Source: Vreelandella populi
GTDB lineage: Bacteria > Pseudomonadota > Gammaproteobacteria > Pseudomonadales > Halomonadaceae
Direction: 5' to 3'
NCBI RefSeq assembly: GCF_003989825.1
Contig: NZ_RZHE01000009.1
Span: 1-57,984 of the forward strand
Length of the DNA stretch: 57,984 nt
The position numbers and the translations under genes are program-made. The notes under the pieces are model-generated. The model was not told where the DNA came from. It did not search any database and was given only the letters and a program-made list of their open reading frames with translations. Shown one piece after another: positions 7,993 through 16,882 of this stretch; the first letter of the stretch is position 1, and each line of letters opens with the position of its first letter.

Positions 7993-9201
7993 ATGCAAGA
8001 TGCCTATATCTACGACGGTTTACGCACGCCTTTTGGTCGCCACGGGGGCAGCTTGGCGGCCATTCGGCCTGATGAACTGCTGGGCCTTACGTTAAAAGCG
8101 CTGGTGGCGCGCAACCCTTTCGCGCCAGAAAGTTATGAAGAGGTGCTGGCAGGCTGTACAAATCAGGCAGGCGAAGACTCGCGTAATGTGGCCCGTCACG
8201 CTGCGCTACTGGCAGGTTTACCCATTGAAGTGGCAGGGCAAACCGTCAACCGCCTGTGTGGCAGCGGCCTTGCGGCGATGATGGATGCGGCTCGGGCGGC
8301 CCGGTTAGGCGAAGGCGAACTTTTCCTGGCGGGCGGCGTGGAATCCATGTCGCGCGCGCCCTATGTACTTGGCAAGGCAGACTCCCCCTATGCCCGTAAT
8401 CAACCTATGTACGATACGGTTATCGGCTCGCGCTTTCCCAACCCATGGCTTGCCAAGGAGTACGGTAGCCACAGCATGCCGGAAACGGCTGACAACATTG
8501 CCCACGACTTGAACATTGGCCGTGAAGCCAGCGACGCCTTTGCAGCCCGCTCTCAGGCGCGCTATGCCAAGGCGCTAGCGGCCGGTTTTTACGACGGTGA
8601 AATGTTTGCCGTTGAAGTCCCTCAAGGACGTAAACAGCCGTCTTTACTAGTTGATAAAGACGAGCATCCTCGTCCACAGAGCACTGAAGACAAGCTGGCC
8701 AAGCTAGGTGCGCTGTTTGAGGGTGGCGTTGTTACCGCCGGGAATGCCTCGGGCTTGAACGATGGCGCCGCCGCCCTGATTGTGGGCACCCAGGCCGCCG
8801 GTGAACGCGTGGGCCTGGCTCCTCGCGCACGTATCGTGGCCAGCGCCGTCGCCGGAGTGGCACCACGCGTCATGGGCCTGGGTCCGGTACCCGCCTCGCA
8901 AAAGGCGCTGGCACGCGCCGGCCTTTCCCTTGCACAAATGGATGTCATTGAAATTAATGAAGCGTTTGCCGTTCAGGTACTTGGCTGCGTGCAACAGCTT
9001 GGTCTCTCGCAAGATGATAGCCGTTTGAATGCCAACGGTGGCGCTATCGCCATTGGCCATCCGCTGGGTGCTTCCGGGGCACGTCTGGCGCTGACCGCAC
9101 TACGCCAACTAGAAGCCACCGGCGGCCGCTACGCGCTGGTCACCATGTGCATTGGTGTTGGCCAAGGTATCGCAACAGTAATCGAGCGCCTGGATAGTTG
9201 A
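7993..9201 (+). CDS. Thiolase, 3-oxoadipyl-CoA/acetyl-CoA acyltransferase type
   Basis: 402 residues, a complete class II thiolase that cleaves 3-oxoacyl-CoA to acetyl-CoA and a shortened acyl-CoA. Catalytic Cys89 in NRLCGSG, His356 in GHPLGASG and Cys386 in TMCIGVGQG are present. The segments GCTNQAGEDSRNVAR, YVLGKADSPYARNQ and MPETADNIA follow the PcaF/PaaJ (3-oxoadipyl-CoA thiolase) pattern closely, so a dicarboxylyl-CoA such as 3-oxoadipyl-CoA is a plausible substrate. The ATG at 7993 follows GGAG by 7 bases; an in-frame TTG at 7975 is rejected. It follows the PaaH-like gene and precedes the IclR gene. Confidence 0.92.
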   Translation: MQDAYIYDGLRTPFGRHGGSLAAIRPDELLGLTLKALVARNPFAPESYEEVLAGCTNQAGEDSRNVARHAALLAGLPIEVAGQTVNRLCGSGLAAMMDAARAARLGEGELFLAGGVESMSRAPYVLGKADSPYARNQPMYDTVIGSRFPNPWLAKEYGSHSMPETADNIAHDLNIGREASDAFAARSQARYAKALAAGFYDGEMFAVEVPQGRKQPSLLVDKDEHPRPQSTEDKLAKLGALFEGGVVTAGNASGLNDGAAALIVGTQAAGERVGLAPRARIVASAVAGVAPRVMGLGPVPASQKALARAGLSLAQMDVIEINEAFAVQVLGCVQQLGLSQDDSRLNANGGAIAIGHPLGASGARLALTALRQLEATGGRYALVTMCIGVGQGIATVIERLDS

Positions 9202-9286
9202 TACCTTTGCTTTAATGGTATGAAAGCCGCGGCTAAGTAGATATGCGATACTGCACGCCATTAGCCACTTAATGTTGGGACATTGA

Positions 9287-10108
9287 ATGCAACCCACCGA
9301 CACTGAAGCTGACGACCCGCAGCTACCTGGAAAAGATCGTAACTTTGTGACCGCGCTGGCGCGCGGTCTGGAGTTGCTGCGCGCCTTTGGGGCTGGTGAA
9401 GAGTATCTGGGCAATGCTGAACTTTCTAACCGTACGAGCATTCCCCGCCCGACGGTCTCGCGCCTTACCTATACCCTTACTCAGCTTGGCTATCTGCAGC
9501 ACAATACTCACTTGGAGAAATATCGGCTAGGGCCAGGCGTACTAGCGCTTGGCTATCGCTTTCTCGCCAACATGGGTATTCGTGAAATTGCGCGCCCCCA
9601 TCTGCAGAAATTTGCCGAAGTCACCGACTGTAATGTGAGCCTGGGAGGTGCGGACCGCAGCGACATGGTGTATCTCGAAACCTGCCATGGCAGTGGTCCG
9701 CTCATTATTCGTCTGGACGTTGGCTCGCGCTTGCCCATTGCGACCTCTGCCATTGGCCGGGCCTGGCTATGTGGCTTGCCCGACTCCCGCCGTCAGCAGC
9801 TATTAAGCGAGCTGGCAGAGTTTCATGGCAAGGAGTGGCCCGCCCTCGAAGCCGGCATCAAGCAGAGCATGGAGGACTATGACCATTATGGGTTCTGTTT
9901 ATCCGAGCAGGATTGGCAACGTGATATCAGTGCCGTGGCGATGCCTCTTATTTTAGAAGATGGCGCTGAAGTCATGGCAATCAACTGTGGAGGCTCGAGT
10001 TTACGCTTGGATCGCGATCGTCTGGTTAATAATCTTGGCCCCCGGCTCAAAGAAGTTGCTGCCCAGATCAAGCAGGAATTAGCGCCAAAGTATCGCTTAA
10101 TGCGCTAA
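9287..10108 (+). CDS. IclR-family transcriptional regulator
   Basis: 273 residues. N-terminal winged helix-turn-helix (about residues 20-85: FVTALARGLELLRAF ... TSIPRPTVSRLTYTL) followed by the IclR effector domain (residues ~100-265, including GSRLPIATSAIGRAWL and the conserved AVAMPL stretch). Members of the PcaR/PobR/PcaU branch start like this and control aromatic or dicarboxylic acid pathways. It lies 85 bases after the thiolase on the same strand, so it may be part of that unit. Dimeric IclR proteins bind short palindromes; the TTTYGC-NNN-GCRAAA sites nearby are natural candidates, but no copy is seen immediately upstream of this gene. Confidence 0.93.
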   Translation: MQPTDTEADDPQLPGKDRNFVTALARGLELLRAFGAGEEYLGNAELSNRTSIPRPTVSRLTYTLTQLGYLQHNTHLEKYRLGPGVLALGYRFLANMGIREIARPHLQKFAEVTDCNVSLGGADRSDMVYLETCHGSGPLIIRLDVGSRLPIATSAIGRAWLCGLPDSRRQQLLSELAEFHGKEWPALEAGIKQSMEDYDHYGFCLSEQDWQRDISAVAMPLILEDGAEVMAINCGGSSLRLDRDRLVNNLGPRLKEVAAQIKQELAPKYRLMR

Positions 10109-10189
10109 GAGTACTTTACCAACCTTCCCCTAACGCTCGTTTGAATGCATCATAGACGCTACACATGAGGTAGGCGTATAGGAGCAGGG

Positions 10190-11302
10190 ATGCCAAGCGA
10201 ATGGATTACGCGTCAGGATGAAAAACTCGTATTAAAGGGTGAGTGGACACTCGCCCATTACCAGAGGCTTAAAGATGCTTGTGCCCCTTATCTAGAAGCG
10301 CAGTCAGACGATATATCGCTGGTCGATATTGAGCGCCTGGATACCGCCGGCGCCATGCTGGTGATAGATATTATCGGTCCTGAAAAAGCTCAAACGGTCA
10401 GTGACTGGGCGAGCGAGCTTCCCAAAGAGCAACAGGCGCTTTTAACGCGTATTGCCGAAGCCATGGAAGCGCCTCTTGACGTTGACCAGCAGAATTCAAA
10501 GCGAATAACCGATGCGCTGGCCAACATTGGTGAGCACATGGTCGGGCTATGGTCACAGCAGCGCCAGCTATTAGGCTTTATCGGGCTGGTGCTTGCCACC
10601 TTGTCGCACACCCTGTTACGGCCACGCCACTGGCGCTTAACCGCGACCGTTGCCCATATCCAGCAAAGCGGCCTGAATGCGGTTCCTATCGTTGCTTTAC
10701 TGACCTTCATGGTAGGTGCAGTAGTCGCGTTTCTGGGCGCCACTGTGCTGGAAGATTTTGGCGCTACCGTTTATACCATCGACCTTGTAGCCTTTTCATT
10801 TCTGCGCGAGTTTGGCGTCCTGCTGGCGGCTATTTTATTGGCGGGGCGTACAGCAAGTGCCTTTACCGCTCAACTTGGGGCGATGAAATCCAACGAGGAG
10901 ATCGATGCTTTGCAGGCCCAGGGCCTTGATCCCATCGAGCTTCTGGTTCTGCCCCGGGTCATGGCCCTGCTGGTCAGCCTGCCCTTACTTGCCTTTGTGG
11001 GAATGATCAGTGGCTTGGTGGGTGGCGCTCTAGTGGCGGTGCTATCCCTGGATATTTCTATTGGCCAGTTCATGACCACCCTGCAGAAAGATGTGTCGGT
11101 GGTGCATTTTTTGGTTGGGCTAAGCAAGGCGCCCGTATTTGCCTTTGTGATTGCCGTAATCGGCTGCCTGGAAGGGTTCAAGGTCAGCGGCAGCGCCCAG
11201 TCGGTAGGCGCGCATACGACCTCAAGCGTTGTCCAGTCCATCTTCATGGTGATCTTGATTGATGCCCTTGCCGCGCTCTTTTTCATGGAGATGGGCTGGT
11301 GA
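10190..11302 (+). CDS. MlaE-type ABC permease with N-terminal STAS domain
   Basis: 370 residues. Residues ~1-95 resemble a STAS domain (SLVDIERLDTAGAMLVIDIIG), fused to an MlaE/YrbE permease domain (~125-370: LRPRHWRLTATVAHIQQSGLNAVPIVALLTFMVGAVVAF, GAMKSNEEIDALQAQGLDPIELLVLPR, SVVHFLVGLSKAPVFAFVIAVIGCLEG). In E. coli the STAS partner MlaB is a separate protein, so this is a natural fusion. It is the inner-membrane channel of a lipid transporter. The start at 10190 follows AGGAG; its stop overlaps the ATPase start (GTGA). First gene of a four-gene operon. Confidence 0.93.
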   Translation: MPSEWITRQDEKLVLKGEWTLAHYQRLKDACAPYLEAQSDDISLVDIERLDTAGAMLVIDIIGPEKAQTVSDWASELPKEQQALLTRIAEAMEAPLDVDQQNSKRITDALANIGEHMVGLWSQQRQLLGFIGLVLATLSHTLLRPRHWRLTATVAHIQQSGLNAVPIVALLTFMVGAVVAFLGATVLEDFGATVYTIDLVAFSFLREFGVLLAAILLAGRTASAFTAQLGAMKSNEEIDALQAQGLDPIELLVLPRVMALLVSLPLLAFVGMISGLVGGALVAVLSLDISIGQFMTTLQKDVSVVHFLVGLSKAPVFAFVIAVIGCLEGFKVSGSAQSVGAHTTSSVVQSIFMVILIDALAALFFMEMGW

Positions 11303-12135
11303 GCAACGAAGATCATAAAACCTCATCTCAGGATAACGCGCAGCCCGCCCCGGCTATCAAGGTACGCAACCTGGAAAACCGCTTTGGCGATCATGTCGTG
11401 CATGAATCTCTGGATCTTGATCTTCTAAGTGGCGAAATACTCGGCGTAGTGGGCGGTTCGGGTACAGGCAAGTCGGTACTGTTACGCAGTATTGTGGGTT
11501 TAAAACGCCCCAATGGGGGCAGCGTTGAGGTGCTGGGCACCAACCTGAGCGAACTAAACGATAAGGAGCGTAGCCAAATAGAGCGTCGGTTTGGCGTTCT
11601 CTTTCAGCAAGGCGCGCTGTTCAGCTCGCTCAATTTGCAGGAGAACGTGGCCCTACCGTTGATCGAGCACGCCAAGCTTGCCAGGGAAGATGCTGAGCGT
11701 CTTGCCCGAGTAAAGCTTTCATTAGTGGGGCTTGAGCCGGAAGCGGCCTTGCAGTACCCCGATTCGCTCTCCGGCGGCATGATCAAACGCGCCGCCCTCG
11801 CCCGCGCGCTGGCGCTGGACCCGGATATCCTGTTTCTTGATGAACCTACCGCCGGGCTTGACCCCATCGGCGCGGCTGCCTTTGATCAGCTGCTCGTCAC
11901 GCTCCGGGATGCTCTAGGCTTTAGCGTCTTTCTGGTAACCCATGATTTAGACACACTTTATGCTGCCTGCGACAGGGTTGCCGTGCTTTCTCAAAAGCGT
12001 GTTCTGGTGGTGGATACCATCGACAACGTCGCCCAAACCGATGATGAATGGATTCAGGATTACTTTCATGGACCTCGTGGCCGCGCCGCTGAACAGTCCG
12101 CCGCCACGTCTTCAACATCCAAGCCCAAGGAGTGA
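11299..12135 (+). CDS. MlaF-type ABC transporter ATPase
   Basis: 278 residues. ATPase of the lipid transporter: Walker A GGSGTGKS, Q-loop FQQGALFSSL, signature LSGGMIKRAALARAL, Walker B ILFLDEPTAGLDP and the switch His in LVTHD. The MIKR form of the signature is characteristic of the MlaF group. GTG start overlaps the permease stop, so the two are translationally coupled. The ~25-residue C-terminal extension (EWIQDYFHGPRGRAAEQ...) fits the MlaF pattern, where the tail contacts the neighbouring subunit. Confidence 0.94.
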   Translation: MSNEDHKTSSQDNAQPAPAIKVRNLENRFGDHVVHESLDLDLLSGEILGVVGGSGTGKSVLLRSIVGLKRPNGGSVEVLGTNLSELNDKERSQIERRFGVLFQQGALFSSLNLQENVALPLIEHAKLAREDAERLARVKLSLVGLEPEAALQYPDSLSGGMIKRAALARALALDPDILFLDEPTAGLDPIGAAAFDQLLVTLRDALGFSVFLVTHDLDTLYAACDRVAVLSQKRVLVVDTIDNVAQTDDEWIQDYFHGPRGRAAEQSAATSSTSKPKE

Positions 12136-12142
12136 GTAGCAC

Positions 12143-13084
12143 ATGGAAACGCGCGCTCATCACGTTTTAATAGGTTTCTTTACAATATTAACCGCCGCCG
12201 CCGCCCTGCTGTTCGCGCTATGGATGAGCCAAGCCGCAGGACAGCGTGACTATCAATCTTATCGCATTCTGTTCGAGCGTAGCGTCAGCGGACTTTCGGT
12301 TGGCAGTACCGTGCAATATAACGGTATTGAAGTGGGTGATGTGACGAAGCTCACCCTCGACCCGACGGATCCACGCCAGGTGATTGCCAGAATCCGGGTG
12401 GTGGATGATACGCCGGTCAAGATGGATACACGCGCCAAACTTGCGTTTGCCAGTATTACCGGCAGCATGTCGGTGCAGCTTCACAGTGGCACACCGGAAA
12501 GCCCGCGTTTGATTGATCAGACCGATGATGATGCGCCATTTATTCGCGCCGACCCTTCGCCTATCGCTACCCTCTTTGAGGAAGGCGAGGAATTGATCGA
12601 CAACATCAACGCCATTATGCAAAACGTCAACGAACTGTTTAATGATGATAACCGCGAAAACGCCGGCAGTATCCTGACCAATGTGGCGCAGATCACGGAG
12701 ATGATTGCTTCACAGCAGCAGGCGCTGGATGAAAACATGGCACTGTTTGGCGATGCGTCGCGTCAGGCAACCGCCACACTTGAAAGCATTGATGAACTAA
12801 GCCAGGAAGCAATCCAACTGCTCAAGCAGGATGGTCAGCAGGTCATGCAAAGTGCTGCCGATGCCAGCCGTGATGTGGCACGCGCCGCTCAGCGCATCGA
12901 GCAGTTGATTGATCAAAATGCAGGTGCGGTCGAGAGCACTCTGCAGGGAACACGCGATATAGCACCGGCGCTTTCTGCACTGCGTTCCACGCTAAATACG
13001 CTAGACCGTATTACCCGCCAATTGGAAGAGAGCCCCAGGGATTTTTTACTGGGCCGTGATCAGGTAGAGGAGTTTCGTCCATGA
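12143..13084 (+). CDS. MCE-domain substrate-binding protein (MlaD-like)
   Basis: 313 residues. One N-terminal membrane helix (residues ~8-30), one MCE domain (~40-118, YRILFERSVSGLSVGSTVQYNGIEVGDVTKL ... AKLAFASITGSMSVQL) and a long helical, glutamine-rich C-terminal part (~150-300) likely to form a coiled-coil needle or tunnel. It is longer than E. coli MlaD (~183) and resembles the MCE proteins of PqiB-like or plant/actinobacterial type in having an extended tail. It would sit in the inner membrane and reach into the periplasm. Start 7 bases after the ATPase stop; its end overlaps the lipoprotein gene (ATGA). Confidence 0.92.
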   Translation: METRAHHVLIGFFTILTAAAALLFALWMSQAAGQRDYQSYRILFERSVSGLSVGSTVQYNGIEVGDVTKLTLDPTDPRQVIARIRVVDDTPVKMDTRAKLAFASITGSMSVQLHSGTPESPRLIDQTDDDAPFIRADPSPIATLFEEGEELIDNINAIMQNVNELFNDDNRENAGSILTNVAQITEMIASQQQALDENMALFGDASRQATATLESIDELSQEAIQLLKQDGQQVMQSAADASRDVARAAQRIEQLIDQNAGAVESTLQGTRDIAPALSALRSTLNTLDRITRQLEESPRDFLLGRDQVEEFRP

Positions 13085-13728
13085 GTATGCGCCCCTTTTT
13101 CGTCACGTTGACCTCATTGGTACTGCTAACCAGCGCAGGGTGTTCAATACTGCCTGAGAACGATCCTCCATCGCTTTACCGCCTGCCCTCCTCTGAGCGC
13201 TCTTCTTCTGAGTCATCCCACCACGGGACAGCTTCCTCCACCTCAACGCAGCGTTTGGGCGTGGCTACCCCTGAAGCCGGTTATCTGCTGAGCAGCAACC
13301 GGATTGTGGTATATCCCGAAAATACGCGGGTCAACGTCTATGAAGGCGCTCGCTGGCATGAAGATACCCCGGATCTTATCCAAGCGCGCCTGATAGAGGG
13401 ATTACAGCAAAGCACACTTTTTGCCAGTGTGGGCAGCGATCATCTGCCGTCTGATTTGTTGCTGCTCAGCGAGCTGCGTCACTTTCAAAGTGAGTATGAC
13501 AATGGCAGACCCCGTGCAGTCATTCAGATAGATGTACAGCTGGTTGAGGCCGACTCGCGCGCCCCACTTGCATCAGAAAGTTTCAGGACGACCAGCCAGG
13601 CATCCAATGTGGAAATACCCGCCGTGGTAGATGCTTTCGGGCGCGCCAGCGATGCCCTGGTTGAGCAACTTACCGCGTGGCTTGCCGAGCACTCAAACAC
13701 CCGATCTGCACGCCTCACTTCTGGGTAG
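13081..13728 (+). CDS. ABC-type transport auxiliary lipoprotein (PqiC/DUF330-like)
   Basis: 215 residues. Lipoprotein signal with lipobox LTSAGC (Cys21), then a serine-rich linker (~30-60) and an auxiliary-component domain (~65-205: NRIVVYPENTRVNVYEGARWHEDTPDLIQARLIEGLQQSTLF). Lipoproteins of this type (PqiC) accompany MCE proteins and are thought to sit at the outer membrane as the receiving end of the bridge. Coupled to the MCE gene by ATGA. Its last 14 bases overlap the end of the convergent kinase gene. No mlaC homologue is present, so this lipoprotein may replace the periplasmic shuttle. Confidence 0.88.
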   Translation: MSMRPFFVTLTSLVLLTSAGCSILPENDPPSLYRLPSSERSSSESSHHGTASSTSTQRLGVATPEAGYLLSSNRIVVYPENTRVNVYEGARWHEDTPDLIQARLIEGLQQSTLFASVGSDHLPSDLLLLSELRHFQSEYDNGRPRAVIQIDVQLVEADSRAPLASESFRTTSQASNVEIPAVVDAFGRASDALVEQLTAWLAEHSNTRSARLTSG

Positions 13729-15574
13729 CAGACGCTGCCGTTTTTCTGATGTACTCCCGCGGGTCGCGGGGGTAAAAACGCTCCGGCTGGCGTTCCAGGT
13801 GGGTGAAAAAGCGTGTGTCCTTATAGGGCATCTTCATAAAACCTGAAACACCCAGGCCCTCGATCTGGTTCACGAAAGCCAGAATGCCAGCCAATAACGT
13901 ACGAAATTCTCTCTCCTTAGCGGGATCTAGCAGGCGATAGTAGCTGTGGATTTTAAGGTGCTGAGGCAACGCCTCAAAAATGATCATGCCGGTATGATGA
14001 ATTCTATTAAGCTGCTCTAAAAGTCCCATGATTGACCCTGGCAGTATCAAAAGCTCCTCGGGGTCTGGGCCATCCTCAAAGTAGCTATGCAAACGAGTGC
14101 GATTTTCAAGTTCGGGCATCGCACTGAGTTCATAACCAATGGTCATCGTGGGCCCCGGATAAAAGGATGCCTCAGGCGAGGCCCGCTCCAAGTGCAGGGT
14201 TTGCCGTGCATTGAACAGGCAGCTTTTGAATACCCCTTGACGATGAATTGCTCGGGCCAAGTACACCATATTGTTCACGGCCTCAATAAAAGCTGGCTTC
14301 AAGCTCGGGTCGTGAAGATTCAACGATGAATCAATATAGATACCCTCACGCTCCCAGCGCACGGCAAGCCCCCCCACCACAGGATATTTTCCCAACCGAC
14401 TCACCGAGGCTAGAAATGCTTTTTCAGTTTCGCCCATTCCCTGCATGAACTGCTTGTAGTAGCGATCCAACTGGACATCGTTGACGTCATTCAGGGTTTC
14501 TTGAGCATCGGCTTCCCGTAAAAAAGCTTTACGCGAGCTGTAAACGACCGTGTCTATTTCCTGACGGGCAGAGCGCGCCCATACCGGCACCAGCGGCACC
14601 GGTGGGGCAACTGGCAGATCAATCATGACGGTGCGTGCCATACGCGGCATGGCCTGCAGGAAATAATCACCGGCGTTGCGCCGCACTTGTGGATCGGGGT
14701 CGAGCATGCCGTCCAGGGTACGAGCAAACTCCACCGGCAAGCCCAGCGAACTGGCAGGAATAGCCCGATGCCCAAACCGGCAGGACTGAGCAGAAGCCAA
14801 CGCATACAACGTGCCCGCAACGCCCTGCTCATCAAACCGCGGTGAAGACAGTGCGCCATTGAGCTGCTCTTCGCCAATAAAGTACACATCCCCTAGCCGG
14901 GCATTGGTTTGTTGCAGGTTATCCGACATAAGCTCCATCACGTTAGCGCCGACAAACTGAAGCCTGGCATCCAGCTGGGCAAATACCGATGAACCCCAGT
15001 CGATCAGAGCAACCGATTCTGTTGCCGGGTCGAATACCAGGTTGGAAGGTTTGATATCGCCGTGTACTACCGGCCGGGCATTAGGGCCGGTTTCCTGGCG
15101 CAGAGCGTCGAGGAGTTCGCCAAGCTGTCGGGCAATATGGATGACAAGACGTGGCGAAAGACGCCCCTCTTTCAGTGATATCTGCTCAAGGTTCCAGCCG
15201 GGTGCACGCTCCATCACCAGAATGGATTGCCCTCGCGCACGTTGATAGGTAATCAGGCGGGGAATGCGCGGGTGCGAAACCTGATCCAGCATGAACGCCT
15301 CGTCTTCGAGGCGCTCCTGCAAGTGGGTCGGTAGCGTAATACGGGAGAACTTGAAAACATAATGGGCCGCAGTACTGCCCGTCGAGGTACTCCCGGCAAA
15401 GACAAAACCGTAGGCGCCTTTGCCAATCAGCTCGATATCTTGATACCCCAGTTGGGCAAGCTGTGCCTGACAAAGCGCTACCCAATCCTTGAGCTTCTGC
15501 GCGTCCTGGTGATTCAGCAGGTAGACCGACTGCTCCTCGGGTATATAGAACTGCTGTAACGGCGCCTGTGGCAT
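13715..15574 (-). CDS. Hanks-type Ser/Thr protein kinase with unassigned C-terminal region
   Basis: 619 residues. Kinase domain ~45-310: glycine loop GKGAYGFVF (51-59), ATP-anchoring Lys75 in VFKFSR, catalytic loop HGDIKPSN (161-168, HGD instead of HRD), metal-binding Asp182 in IDWGSS (DWG instead of DFG). Catalytic residues look intact. The remaining ~300 residues (from about 315) hold no motif I recognise, no membrane segment and no PASTA repeats, so the protein looks cytosolic. The ATG at 15574 is 5 bases after the bkdB stop and has no clear ribosome site, which suggests translational coupling to the 2-oxoacid dehydrogenase operon. The target is unknown; E1alpha is one hypothesis. Confidence 0.88.
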   Translation of the reverse strand: MPQAPLQQFYIPEEQSVYLLNHQDAQKLKDWVALCQAQLAQLGYQDIELIGKGAYGFVFAGSTSTGSTAAHYVFKFSRITLPTHLQERLEDEAFMLDQVSHPRIPRLITYQRARGQSILVMERAPGWNLEQISLKEGRLSPRLVIHIARQLGELLDALRQETGPNARPVVHGDIKPSNLVFDPATESVALIDWGSSVFAQLDARLQFVGANVMELMSDNLQQTNARLGDVYFIGEEQLNGALSSPRFDEQGVAGTLYALASAQSCRFGHRAIPASSLGLPVEFARTLDGMLDPDPQVRRNAGDYFLQAMPRMARTVMIDLPVAPPVPLVPVWARSARQEIDTVVYSSRKAFLREADAQETLNDVNDVQLDRYYKQFMQGMGETEKAFLASVSRLGKYPVVGGLAVRWEREGIYIDSSLNLHDPSLKPAFIEAVNNMVYLARAIHRQGVFKSCLFNARQTLHLERASPEASFYPGPTMTIGYELSAMPELENRTRLHSYFEDGPDPEELLILPGSIMGLLEQLNRIHHTGMIIFEALPQHLKIHSYYRLLDPAKEREFRTLLAGILAFVNQIEGLGVSGFMKMPYKDTRFFTHLERQPERFYPRDPREYIRKTAASATQK

Positions 15575-15579
15575 GCTGG

Positions 15580-16866
15580 TCAGGCGAGATGAAGCAGCAT
15601 GGTTTCGGGGGTTTCCAGGAATCCCTTCCAGGTGTTACAAAACCGTGCAATGGCCCCGCCATCAATAAAACGGTGATCACCGGCCCAGGTAATCGTCATG
15701 ATGGCGCGCCTTTGAACAGTACCCTGGTCATCGAAACGCGGCAGCCACTGGGTTTTGCCTATCGCGACAATGGCGGCTTCTGGGGCATTGATAATAGGGG
15801 CCGCGTAAGTACCCCCTAAAGCGCCAATATTGGAGATACTGATGGTACCGCCTTTAAGATCGGCCTGATCCACACGCCCCTCACGGGCCGCAGCGGTTAA
15901 ACGACCTACCTCGCGGGCGACTTCCAACAGCGTCAGATGCTCTACACCTTTAATATTCGGCACCATCAAACCCGCCTTGCCATCTACCGCCATCCCGATA
16001 TTGCACTGAGGGTAATAGTGGAGCTCATCGCCCGACTCGTTTAACTGGGCGTTAAGGATGGGGCTTTCAGCGACAGCCAATGCCAGTGCCTTCATGAAAA
16101 ATGGCATCAAGGTAAGCCGCTCCCCTTGGGCATCGGCCTGGGGTTTCAAACGCTCGCGCAGCGCCAGAAGCTCGGTGACGTCAATTTCTTCACCGTAATG
16201 AAAGTGCGGAATCGTGGTGGCAGACTCGACCATTCGCTTGGCCATGACGGCGCGCACGCCCCGCAAGGGCTCAACGCGGGGAGCAGACGCTGAGCCGCTA
16301 GCGTGGGACTCAGAAGATGCCGATAGAGCCGGTGCCGCTGCGCTTTTTCCATCCACATGCGCCAGCACATCCTCTTTCAGCACCCGGCCAGCTTTACCGC
16401 TACCGGCGATGGCGGTGAGCGATATGCCATACTCGCGCACCAGGCGGCGCACGGCGGGACTCGCCGGCACTTTACGATGATGAGCTTCGCCATGAAGCGC
16501 TTCTCCACTGCCACTCGCCGCCGGGGAAGACGGCTTGCCAGGCGATGTCTGGTCAATCTCGACCGGCGTTTCCGCTTCTCTGACAAGAGATGTGTCGGGC
16601 GCTTGCTCGTCAGCGGACGCATCCTCTTCGCCCTGCGCCTGATAGGCGTATAGAGGTGCGTGCACTTTGGCAATTTGCCCTTGAGCAACATACAACTTGG
16701 TGATGACTCCCGCTTCAGGCGCAGTAATTTCCACCAGCGCTTTATCTGTCATCACCTCGACAATGGGCTGGTCTTCTTCAATGGTATCGCCTTGGGCAAC
16801 CCGCCACTCCACTACTTCACATTCGACAATGCCTTCGCCAATATCCGGTAGTTTAAAATCGCTCAT
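15580..16866 (-). CDS. bkdB: Branched-chain 2-oxoacid dehydrogenase E2 (dihydrolipoyl acyltransferase)
   Basis: 428 residues. One lipoyl domain (~1-80; lipoyl Lys in MTDKALVEI), an Ala/Ser/Pro/acidic linker, a peripheral subunit-binding domain (~135-175, VPASPAVRRLVREYGISLTAIAGSGKAGRVLKEDV) and the acyltransferase core (~205-428) with the catalytic DHRFIDGG motif. It transfers the acyl group from lipoate to CoA and forms the complex core. The start MSDFKLPDIGEG at 16866 follows AAGGAG; the upstream extension is rejected. 16 bases after the E1beta stop. The E3 subunit is not encoded here and must come from elsewhere. Confidence 0.95.
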   Translation of the reverse strand: MSDFKLPDIGEGIVECEVVEWRVAQGDTIEEDQPIVEVMTDKALVEITAPEAGVITKLYVAQGQIAKVHAPLYAYQAQGEEDASADEQAPDTSLVREAETPVEIDQTSPGKPSSPAASGSGEALHGEAHHRKVPASPAVRRLVREYGISLTAIAGSGKAGRVLKEDVLAHVDGKSAAAPALSASSESHASGSASAPRVEPLRGVRAVMAKRMVESATTIPHFHYGEEIDVTELLALRERLKPQADAQGERLTLMPFFMKALALAVAESPILNAQLNESGDELHYYPQCNIGMAVDGKAGLMVPNIKGVEHLTLLEVAREVGRLTAAAREGRVDQADLKGGTISISNIGALGGTYAAPIINAPEAAIVAIGKTQWLPRFDDQGTVQRRAIMTITWAGDHRFIDGGAIARFCNTWKGFLETPETMLLHLA

Positions 16867-16882
16867 TGTTCTTCTCCTTGCG

